From NCBI GenBank assembly GCA_003249275.1, contig QKJO01000019.1:1-7035 (forward strand): a DNA stretch of 7,035 bases, given 5' to 3'. Both the position numbers and the translations under genes were made by a program. This document shows, one piece after another, positions 1 through 5,743 of this stretch. Position 1 is the first letter of the stretch. Every line of letters starts with the position of its first letter. Origin of the DNA: Spirochaetaceae bacterium (GTDB lineage Bacteria > Spirochaetota > Spirochaetia > Spirochaetales_E > Spirochaetaceae_B). The notes below the pieces were generated by a model, which saw only the letters and a list, made by a program, of their open reading frames with translations, did not search any database and was not told where the DNA came from.

Positions 1-25
1 AGGAAGGGGGAGGTCGAGCCCTGTC

Positions 26-2476
26 TCATGTCTTGAGAAGCCTATGGAAAACCTCAGACAGTTTTTCAAAGGTGTATGGCTTCTGTACAAAGATCTTTAC
101 ACCCCGTCTCATCAGATCCTCCACCCTCTCATCCTGTCTGAATCCGGAGGTAAGGACCACCTTCACATCGGGATTGATCTCCTTCATCCTCAGAAAGGCC
201 TCCTTACCCGACATCTCCGGCATAGCCATATCCAGAAGAACCGCATCTATCTCGCTGCAGTGCTTCTCATAGGCACTCACTCCCTCCAGACCGTTGCGGG
301 CAATCATGACGCTGAACCCCATTGTCGTAAGGATTTCACCCGCCGTGCTCCGCATGGCCCGTTCATCATCGACCACAAGAATGACCCCTTCTTCCTTCCG
401 AAGACCCTCCTCCTTCAATTCCGGCGTTTCAGGAGCGGGATATTCGCTCTGAAGGGGGAGGTAGACCTTCATGCTCGTTCCCCGACCGGGTTCCGAATAG
501 ACATCGATAAAACCGTCATGCATCTTGATGATGTTGTAGACCATGGAGAGACCCAGCCCGGAACCGTCCCCCTTTTTTTTGGTTGTAAAAAAAGGATTGA
601 AAATCTTGGCCGCCGTCTGCAGATCCATACCCACACCCGTATCCACGACATTCAGCAGATAGTACCGTCCCACCCTTGCTTCCGGATGGGTCTGACAGTA
701 GTAGGAATCCAGATCGGTTTCCTCAATGGAAACGGTCAGTGTTCCGCCCCAGGGTTCTCCCCTGCTCCTCATCAGGGTCATGGCATGTTCTCCGTTGATG
801 CAGAAATTAAGGAGGGCCTGCTCAATCTGGGTGGCATCGGCCTTCACCCAGGCGGGGTTTTTCAGCAGAACCGGCTCCAGGCGGACCGATTTGTCAAAGG
901 AGCCTTCGCAGATCTGCATGACCCGCTCCACCAGAAGGTTCAGATCAACGATGGAAAAGGAGAACTCCTGCTTTCGTGACAGAGTCAGAAGCTGCCGGAC
1001 CATACCTGAAGCTCTGGCGCTGCAGTCGTTCATGATGGCCATATACTCTTCCATCTTGTCTTTTCCGACCGAGCCTTCCGTCTCCAGTTTATTTTCTATC
1101 AGAGACAGGGTTCCGACTATGCCGCCCAGCATGTTGTTGAAATCATGTGCAAGCCCACCGGCCAGATTTCCTACTGTCTCCATCTTCTGAGCCTGCTGCA
1201 GCTGATCTCCCGTCTTCCGGACCGACCTGAGCATGTTGCTCAGGATAATGCCCAGCTCTCTCGTCTCCATGGTGCCGCTGACGGGGATCTCCCCTTCCGG
1301 ACGTCCTCCCTTTTCGATCTCCTGGGCGGCCAGCATCAGCTTTCTCAGCGGGCGGGTCAGATTCTGGGAGAGAAGGAGAGCCAGAATGACAGAAGCCAGG
1401 ACAAAAAGACAGAAGATGAGAATGACCTGTCTGCCCGCAACGCGGGCCGGTTTTACAATCTCATCCATGTAGATGGAAGAGGCAATATACCAGTCCAGAG
1501 GCTCAAAATAACGGATGTAAGCCAATTTCCTGAACCTGAAATCGCCCTCATGCCCCGGTTTGTCCCAGATATACTCAAAGGGTACATCGGGAGAGGCCGA
1601 TGCCAGGATCATGTCTGTAAGAATGGAGTTTCCCGTTTCCGGATTGATGATGCCCTTACCGTCGGAACCCTCCATAGACGGATGGACGAGAAATTCCTGT
1701 TTTCCGTTGAAGATGAACATATAACCGCTTTCGGCAATCCTGACATTGGAGAAGGTATCCTTAAGCTCATCCAGGACGGCATGAATCCGTTCCTGAACAT
1801 CCTTTTCAATATCATCCACATAGATCCCCGTTCCGAGAACCCAGTTCCATTCCCGGAAGAGGCGGACATAGGAAATTTTAGGCTGCTCCGAGGAGAGACC
1901 GTCGGCTGTCGGTTTGGGCCAGAGGTAATCCACATAACCTTCTCCCCTGTTCAGGGCGGTATCGACCATGGCCACAAACAGATTTTTCTGTATGCCCAGG
2001 GCCTTGTTGAAGGATTTGTCATCCAGGATTGTACCGTCCAGTTCGGGGAGAATGGGGTGCATGATCATTCTTGGATAGGGCCGCTCGGTATCATTGATCC
2101 AGATGTAACCCGTCCCGTCGTCGTACCTGAAATCTTCAAGGACCTTCGCCGCCCGGGCTTTGGCTTCGGATTCTCTCATCATTCCCGACTTGAAATTCCG
2201 ATAGTACCCGTCGACGGATGCGACCGCAAGGGCGATGATATTCCCGAGTTCACTCTTCCGTTTATAAAGGGAGGCTTCCTTGTGAAAAAGGATGCTCTGA
2301 TATTCATTCTCCACATTCAGCAGAACGGTTTCGGTCATGTTATGGGCATGCTCTCTCTGGACATTGAGAAGAACTTTTTCCGAAGCACCCAGCACAAGAA
2401 AGAGGAATGAAAAACCTGTCAGAAAAAGGATTCCCAGTATTCCGGACAGGATTCTCGATTTCAGCGAACTAAGCAT
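26..2476 (-). CDS. Hybrid sensor histidine kinase with tandem Cache sensor, HAMP and C-terminal receiver
   Basis: Membrane sensor kinase, 816 aa from the chosen start. Seen: a hydrophobic segment at about residues 9-31; an extracytoplasmic region with two Cache-like modules, marked by GTGYIWIND and WNWVLGTGIYVDDI in the first and ESGYMFIFNG and LDWYIASSIYMDEI in the second; a second membrane segment at about 351-371; a HAMP region at about 372-425; HisKA with AHDFNN and phospho-acceptor His444; an ATPase domain with Asn561 (N box), DTGVGM at 612, FNPFFTTK and GSGLGL at 638-643; and a receiver at about 697-816 with Asp703/704, phospho-acceptor Asp749, Thr776 and Lys799. All catalytic residues are present. 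Family knowledge: such proteins sense small extracellular ligands and pass phosphate from His to Asp. No HPt domain or separate response regulator is visible, so the output is unknown. The ATG at 2476 is chosen because GGAGAGGA lies 7 nt upstream. An in-frame TTG at 2551 would add 25 residues but has only a poor ribosome site. The ligand is not predictable; small carboxylates are one known class for Cache domains. Confidence 0.93.
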   Translation of the reverse strand: MLSSLKSRILSGILGILFLTGFSFLFLVLGASEKVLLNVQREHAHNMTETVLLNVENEYQSILFHKEASLYKRKSELGNIIALAVASVDGYYRNFKSGMMRESEAKARAAKVLEDFRYDDGTGYIWINDTERPYPRMIMHPILPELDGTILDDKSFNKALGIQKNLFVAMVDTALNRGEGYVDYLWPKPTADGLSSEQPKISYVRLFREWNWVLGTGIYVDDIEKDVQERIHAVLDELKDTFSNVRIAESGYMFIFNGKQEFLVHPSMEGSDGKGIINPETGNSILTDMILASASPDVPFEYIWDKPGHEGDFRFRKLAYIRYFEPLDWYIASSIYMDEIVKPARVAGRQVILIFCLFVLASVILALLLSQNLTRPLRKLMLAAQEIEKGGRPEGEIPVSGTMETRELGIILSNMLRSVRKTGDQLQQAQKMETVGNLAGGLAHDFNNMLGGIVGTLSLIENKLETEGSVGKDKMEEYMAIMNDCSARASGMVRQLLTLSRKQEFSFSIVDLNLLVERVMQICEGSFDKSVRLEPVLLKNPAWVKADATQIEQALLNFCINGEHAMTLMRSRGEPWGGTLTVSIEETDLDSYYCQTHPEARVGRYYLLNVVDTGVGMDLQTAAKIFNPFFTTKKKGDGSGLGLSMVYNIIKMHDGFIDVYSEPGRGTSMKVYLPLQSEYPAPETPELKEEGLRKEEGVILVVDDERAMRSTAGEILTTMGFSVMIARNGLEGVSAYEKHCSEIDAVLLDMAMPEMSGKEAFLRMKEINPDVKVVLTSGFRQDERVEDLMRRGVKIFVQKPYTFEKLSEVFHRLLKT

Positions 2477-2483
2477 GGTTTCT

Positions 2484-2491
2484 TCCTCTCC
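2484..2491 (-). promoter_or_regulatory. Ribosome binding site that sets the kinase start
   Basis: On the minus strand GGAGAGGA ends 7 nt before the ATG at 2476. It is the only strong Shine-Dalgarno match near the possible starts of this frame, so it favours the 816-residue product over the 841-residue one. Confidence 0.7.
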
Positions 2492-2529
2492 ATGACACTC
2501 TCCGCTCACTGCGGATGCTGACAAATCAA

Positions 2530-2558
2530 AGTCTAGGTCAAAATCTTTCAATTTACAA
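2530..2558 (-). promoter_or_regulatory. Possible promoter of the sensor kinase
   Basis: Minus-strand TTGTAA (2553-2558) and TAGACT (2530-2535) are separated by 17 nt, each matching the sigma70 consensus at 4 of 6 positions. Transcription would begin near 2523, leaving a leader of about 47 nt before the ATG at 2476 and excluding the TTG at 2551. The rest of the 132-bp gap (2477-2608) holds a 5-bp inverted repeat TCCGC/GCGGA (2501-2515). On the plus strand it also holds two -10-like boxes without good -35 partners: TACAAT at 2554-2559 and GATAAT at 2595-2600. Either could serve the PHP gene. The match is weak and made by eye. Confidence 0.3.
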
Positions 2559-2608
2559 TGATCCTGCTCCCTGTACCATCAGGACCGAATTCGGGATAAT
2601 GAAGCACC

Positions 2609-3220
2609 ATGAACCACACGATCATCCAGGATCTTCACATCCACACCACCTACTCCTCCGGCGACAGTGCGGTGGAACCTCAGCAGACTGTTGAATTCAT
2701 CGCCCGGCTCAACCATGCCGACATCAGAGGAATCAGTGATCATTTTGAATATCTGAAAGGTTCCGTGTTTGAAGAATACCGGAGAAGGCTTTACGCCAAC
2801 GGTTTCTACTGCGGATGCGAAGTCAATGACAGCGCCGATGCCCGGGAGGCCGTAGACTACCCCTTTGACTACTACATCTACCACTGCCGGGACAAGGCAT
2901 CCGAATACAGGGGAGCCGAAATCCTCCTTGATACGGGAAAACCGGTGATTGTATCCCACCCCATCGCCATCGGTGCCGATCTGAACAAGGTGCCCACGGG
3001 CTGTTTTCTGGAAATCAACAACAGATACATCTGGAAGGCCGAGGATTACGTGGGCTATTTTACCCCCCACCTGCACCGTTTCCGCTTTGTTCTCGGTTCG
3101 GATGCCCACAAACCCAACTGGCTGAATCAGACAATTGCAAGACAGGCCGCCGATGTTCTCGGTATCAGAGAGCAGCTCATCTTCGAAAAGAGCCGCAGCG
3201 CCCTGTGCGGTGTAAACTAG
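2609..3220 (+). CDS. PHP-domain metal-dependent phosphoesterase, compact
   Basis: Protein of 203 aa covering essentially one PHP domain. Visible metal-ligand motifs, in family order: His10 and His12 in DLHIHTTYSSGD, Asp44-His45 in SDHFE, Glu71 in GCEVN, His92 in IYHCRD, His117 in VSHP, and Asp165 and His167 in SDAH. This is a full ligand set for the polynuclear metal site of PHP enzymes, so the protein should be an active soluble hydrolase. Family members include histidinol-phosphate phosphatase and other phosphoesterases. At 203 aa this one is shorter than typical HisK-type histidinol phosphatases (about 260-280 aa), and no his genes are nearby, so I do not assign that role. The ribosome site is poor (GAAG about 5 nt before the ATG). 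The gene is divergent from the sensor kinase and convergent with the sugar kinase, overlapping it by 4 nt at the stop. The substrate could be a sugar phosphate or nucleotide, but nothing visible decides. Confidence 0.88.
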   Translation: MNHTIIQDLHIHTTYSSGDSAVEPQQTVEFIARLNHADIRGISDHFEYLKGSVFEEYRRRLYANGFYCGCEVNDSADAREAVDYPFDYYIYHCRDKASEYRGAEILLDTGKPVIVSHPIAIGADLNKVPTGCFLEINNRYIWKAEDYVGYFTPHLHRFRFVLGSDAHKPNWLNQTIARQAADVLGIREQLIFEKSRSALCGVN

Positions 3221-4815
3221 ATTCCGTTCAGAACTTTGAAGTTTTTTCTGTTGCTTTTATAGAGAGATTTGAAGACCCTGAAGTTCCGGTCATGAACTTC
3301 TCGCCGGTCCTTATCCGGGAGGAAGGTCCGGCTGACGGGAACAAAATCTCTGACCGCGTCGAATCCGCCGATTTGTCCCAGTCCGATGCCGCAGCAGACC
3401 GCCGCTCCCACGGCCCCCGCGTTCTGGGGATTCTCCACCGAGTCGATGGGATGACCTGTTACATCTGCCATGATCTGACAGATCAGGGGAGAGATGGCCC
3501 CGCCCCCCACAAACCGGATATGGTCCGACACCTGCGCTTTGCGGCTTGATGCCTCCATCATCCAGCGGGTATGATAGCAGATCCCCTCGATGACAGCCCG
3601 GATCAGCTTCCTCTTCCCCGTATCCAGACTGATATTGAAAAAGATCCCCCTGGCGCGGGAGTCTTCGAAGGGGCAGCGGTTTCCATGAAGCCAGGGTGTG
3701 AAGATAACCCCACCGGATCCGGCGGGGACATCCCGGATGCTCTCGCACAGATGGTCATACAGGCTCCGCCGGATCGATTCCGGTCCCTGTGAGATATCCT
3801 GTTTATTGAGATAGATGCCTATCTCGTCCAGGGCCAGATGGTCCCTCACCCATTCCAGGCTTTTCCCCGAAGTTTCCAGCTCTCCGAAATAGTTGAACCG
3901 CCCCGGTTCGGCTCCGATGACCGATGCGATCATATGGGTCACATCGATTGTCATTCTGTCCACCACTGTAGAGATCCATCCCGATGTGCCCGAATAGATG
4001 TGAGTATCCCCCTTGCGGACCGCTCCGGCGCCCACCCCGATCAGAGTGGCGTCTCCGCCGCCGCCGAAAACAGCACAGCCTGTCGAAAGTCCGAGAATCC
4101 CGGCGGCTTCCTCCGTGAGATTTCCGATCCGGGTCGTGGAAGTCACAACTTCCGGCAGATGGTTCCTGTCGATACCGTACATTCTGCACAGAGACGGGCT
4201 CCATTCCTTTTTCCTGTAACCGTAGAGGAAGGTGGCAAAGGCGGAATCCTCTGTCATGACAAAGCGGTTGGTACAGCGGCCGATGAGAAAGTCTTTCACA
4301 TCCAGCCATTTGCAGACCCGGCTCATCAGCTCCGGCTCATGCCGGCGGACCCAGAGATACTTCCATAGGGGATCTTTTACACTGGCCGGAGCGGCTCCGT
4401 TGATGATGAGAGACTTGAGGATTTTGAATATGTTGATTCCCTGGATCTGCAGGCCCCGCCCCACGGACCGGCTCTTTTCATCCCCTGCCCGCTGATCCAT
4501 GTAACTCATGCAGGGCCGGACGGCTTCTCCCCTGTCATCGACGAGAACCAGTCCCTGCATCTGTGAACAGAAGGAGATCCCTCCGACCTGCTCTCCGGCG
4601 ATGCCCGACTTTTCCAGAACCCGGCGGGTGGTTCGGGCCATCCCCTTCCACCAGTCTTCGGGATTCTGTTCCGCTCCTCCGTTCTCCAGTACCTGAAGAC
4701 CGTACTCGTCCATGGCGCTTGCCAGCAGTGTGATCTTCTGCGAGATTTCGAACAGGCATGTTTTGATTCCGGTAGTTCCGATATCATAGGCAATGGCATA
4801 CAGGGTCTGATCCAC
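3217..4815 (-). CDS. FGGY-family carbohydrate kinase, xylulokinase-like
   Basis: ATP-dependent sugar kinase, 532 aa from the chosen GTG, a normal FGGY length. Seen: the N-terminal phosphate loop DIGTTGIKT (about residues 11-19); SFCSQMQG at about 82-89, where xylulokinases usually have SGQMHG; SYMDQRA at about 104-110; GGGGD with the likely catalytic base Asp255; SGTSGW at about 275-280 in the second ATPase lobe; and the C-terminal FGGY signature region FVGGGAISPLICQIM from about residue 435. Reaction known for the family: phosphorylation of a ketose or polyol hydroxyl using ATP. The altered substrate-loop residues mean D-xylulose is not assured, so no xylB symbol is given. GGGAGG ends 5 nt before the GTG at 4815. 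The longer frame from a GTG at 4857 starts inside the operator-like repeat and has no ribosome site. The gene lies 82 nt downstream of the TetR gene on the same strand, with its own likely promoter and operator. Its stop codon overlaps that of the PHP gene. Confidence 0.9.
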   Translation of the reverse strand: MDQTLYAIAYDIGTTGIKTCLFEISQKITLLASAMDEYGLQVLENGGAEQNPEDWWKGMARTTRRVLEKSGIAGEQVGGISFCSQMQGLVLVDDRGEAVRPCMSYMDQRAGDEKSRSVGRGLQIQGINIFKILKSLIINGAAPASVKDPLWKYLWVRRHEPELMSRVCKWLDVKDFLIGRCTNRFVMTEDSAFATFLYGYRKKEWSPSLCRMYGIDRNHLPEVVTSTTRIGNLTEEAAGILGLSTGCAVFGGGGDATLIGVGAGAVRKGDTHIYSGTSGWISTVVDRMTIDVTHMIASVIGAEPGRFNYFGELETSGKSLEWVRDHLALDEIGIYLNKQDISQGPESIRRSLYDHLCESIRDVPAGSGGVIFTPWLHGNRCPFEDSRARGIFFNISLDTGKRKLIRAVIEGICYHTRWMMEASSRKAQVSDHIRFVGGGAISPLICQIMADVTGHPIDSVENPQNAGAVGAAVCCGIGLGQIGGFDAVRDFVPVSRTFLPDKDRREVHDRNFRVFKSLYKSNRKNFKVLNGI

Positions 4816-4820
4816 TCGAA

Positions 4821-4826
4821 CCTCCC
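4821..4826 (-). promoter_or_regulatory. Ribosome binding site that sets the sugar kinase start
   Basis: GGGAGG on the minus strand, 5 nt before the GTG at 4815. This is the strongest Shine-Dalgarno match in the leader. It is placed inside the longer possible reading frame, showing that the frame upstream of 4815 is probably leader rather than coding. Confidence 0.75.
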
Positions 4827-4830
4827 GGCT

Positions 4831-4853
4831 GCCGCCAGACAATGAGTGGCGGC
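4831..4853 (-). repeat. Inverted repeat (leader hairpin) before the sugar kinase
   Basis: Perfect 7-bp arms GCCGCCA (minus-strand reading of 4847-4853) and TGGCGGC (4831-4837) enclose a 9-nt loop. In the transcript this would form a GC-rich stem ending 4 nt before the GGGAGG ribosome site. No T-run follows, so it is not a typical intrinsic terminator. It could be an mRNA structure affecting translation, or simply part of a protein-binding site, since it overlaps the operator-like 16-mer. Confidence 0.5.
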
Positions 4854-4857
4854 TCAC
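4842..4857. promoter_or_regulatory. Second, degenerate TetR operator-like site at the sugar kinase promoter
   Basis: Read on the minus strand, GTGAGCCGCCACTCAT matches the 16-bp operator at 5693-5708 at 12 of 16 positions, including both outer half-site cores GTGAG and CACTCA. It sits at the start point expected from the promoter at 4862-4890, where a bound repressor would block initiation. The inference rests on this similarity and position only. Confidence 0.5.
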
Positions 4858-4861
4858 TTTC

Positions 4862-4890
4862 AGTCTACCAGAGAAATGTCAGCTTGAAAA
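4862..4890 (-). promoter_or_regulatory. Possible promoter of the sugar kinase
   Basis: Minus-strand TTTTCA (4885-4890) and TAGACT (4862-4867) have a 17-nt spacer, each with 4 of 6 consensus bases. Initiation is expected near 4855, inside the operator-like repeat and downstream of the repressor stop codon at 4898. The individual boxes are weak; the position relative to the operator adds support. Confidence 0.35.
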
Positions 4891-4897
4891 CTGTTAT

Positions 4898-5554
4898 TCA
4901 GGCACCCAGTGTAAAGGCTCTTTTTATGAATTTGAGCATTTCGGAAATGATCTGCTCGTCACGGTCAAAGACGTCATCCCCCAGAAAGATTTTCATCCGT
5001 TCCCTGTAGTAGTCGCTGGCATAGGAAAACTGGAGAGACATGAACAGGTTGTCCAGGGCAAAGGCAAAGACTCCCACATCGATATCACCGGGTATGACTC
5101 CCTCGTCCGCCGCATTCTGAATCACATCCCTGAAGCAGCGGGCCGAGGCCGCTTCCAGCTCGGAGGAGAGACGCCTGATCAGTTCCGCATTGCCTTCCGT
5201 AGTCATTTCATTATAGATTCTGATGATATCGCCGTTGGAACGGGAGTGTTCCAGAATCGTTCTCAGAAGGGATTCAATCTGGTCTTCCAGGGCGCCTCCC
5301 GATTCCATGATGCCCTTGAGGATGGATTCCAGCTGACGGATGCCGCTGCTGACCACTGTCAGAAAAAAATCCTCCTTCGTCCGGAAGTACTTGTACAGAG
5401 ATCCTATGGATATGCCCGCTTTCCGGGCGATATCGTTGGTATTGGCTCCGCTGAACCCCCTGGAGGCGAATTCCTCCAGTGCCACAGAGAGGATTCTCTG
5501 TTTCTTCTCATCCGGGATACGGTCAAATGTTCCGTTGTGATAGATTCCTGACAT
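4898..5554 (-). CDS. TetR/AcrR-family transcriptional repressor
   Basis: One-component regulator, 218 aa from the chosen ATG. The N-terminal domain shows the TetR helix-turn-helix: EKKQRILSVALEEFASRGF at about residues 16-34, then GANTNDIARKAGISIGSLYKYFRTKEDF at about 36-63 in family order, including the SLYKYF recognition helix. The remaining 150 or so residues are helical and variable, as expected for the ligand-binding and dimer domain, so the inducer cannot be named. The ATG at 5554 gives the usual short TetR N-terminus. Extending to the TTG at 5641 would add 29 residues without family character or a ribosome site. Even the 5554 start has only a distant GGAG about 13 nt upstream, so the start is moderately certain. 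The gene is divergent from the aminotransferase and upstream of the sugar kinase. A palindromic operator between the divergent genes, and a relative of it before the sugar kinase, suggest autoregulation and control of both enzymes. Confidence 0.9.
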   Translation of the reverse strand: MSGIYHNGTFDRIPDEKKQRILSVALEEFASRGFSGANTNDIARKAGISIGSLYKYFRTKEDFFLTVVSSGIRQLESILKGIMESGGALEDQIESLLRTILEHSRSNGDIIRIYNEMTTEGNAELIRRLSSELEAASARCFRDVIQNAADEGVIPGDIDVGVFAFALDNLFMSLQFSYASDYYRERMKIFLGDDVFDRDEQIISEMLKFIKRAFTLGA

Positions 5555-5656
5555 AAAAAGGATACTACTCCATCCTTTCCCGTCGGACAAGCTCCGAAAC
5601 CCCTCTTCCCGGCACCTGCGCAGCATGAGATTCTGATTCAACCGGGCAAAATGATA

Positions 5657-5684
5657 TTGTCATCCGCCTGAAACGTGATATAAT
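5657..5684 (+). promoter_or_regulatory. Promoter of the aminotransferase gene
   Basis: TTGTCA (5657-5662, 5 of 6 consensus) and TATAAT (5679-5684, 6 of 6) have a 16-nt spacer. Initiation is expected near 5691, directly against the palindromic operator, leaving a leader of about 53 nt with GGAGG before the ATG at 5744. This is the best promoter match in the window. Confidence 0.7.
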
Positions 5685-5692
5685 TCCAAAAA

Positions 5693-5708
5693 GTGAGTGA
5701 CCACTCAC
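5693..5708. promoter_or_regulatory. Palindromic operator, probable TetR binding site
   Basis: GTGAGTG-AC-CACTCAC is an inverted repeat with perfect 7-bp arms and a 2-bp centre. It lies in the intergenic region of a divergent TetR gene, immediately downstream of the aminotransferase -10 box. Short palindromes of this size at the start point are the usual target of TetR-family dimers. A 12/16 relative lies at 4842-4857. Binding by this particular repressor is inferred from position. Confidence 0.75.
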
Positions 5709-5713
5709 CATCC

Positions 5714-5719
5714 ATTATA
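5714..5719 (-). promoter_or_regulatory. Possible -10 box of the repressor gene
   Basis: A perfect TATAAT on the minus strand, with initiation expected near 5707, within the operator. No convincing -35 box is seen 16-18 nt upstream. If real, the repressor mRNA would carry a leader of about 150 nt, and the two divergent promoters would overlap face to face around one operator. An alternative is TTGTCC-17-TAGTAT just before the ATG at 5554, which would give an almost leaderless transcript. Confidence 0.35.
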
Positions 5720-5729
5720 AAGGGTTACC

Positions 5730-5734
5730 GGAGG
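5730..5734 (+). promoter_or_regulatory. Ribosome binding site of the aminotransferase
   Basis: GGAGG lies 9 nt before the ATG at 5744. It supports this start and therefore the unusual N-terminal extension of the protein. Confidence 0.7.
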
Positions 5735-5743
5735 TTTCATTCA

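Noticed and set aside
271..286. Possible further operator half-site (GCACTCACTCCC) in the kinase gene
   Set aside because: Only one half resembles the operator, there is no symmetric partner, and it lies deep inside coding sequence.
44..979. Plus-strand open frame of 311 codons opposite the ATPase and receiver region
   Set aside because: Antisense shadow of the same kinase. The peptide has no motif and there is no ribosome site of note.
1145..2410. Long open frame (421 codons) on the plus strand opposite the sensor kinase
   Set aside because: It lies wholly antisense to a kinase with every expected motif. Its translation has no recognisable domain and an odd His/Pro/Gly-rich composition, typical of an antisense shadow.
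2579..3109. Minus-strand open frame of 176 codons across the PHP gene
   Set aside because: The opposite strand encodes all the PHP metal ligands. This frame reads as a mirror of that gene.
2609..3220. Calling the PHP protein histidinol-phosphate phosphatase
   Set aside because: It shares the metal-binding motifs but is clearly shorter than that enzyme and has no histidine-pathway neighbours.
4831..4853. Intrinsic terminator between repressor and sugar kinase
   Set aside because: The stem is good, but no T-run follows on the minus strand. The next bases are a ribosome binding site instead.
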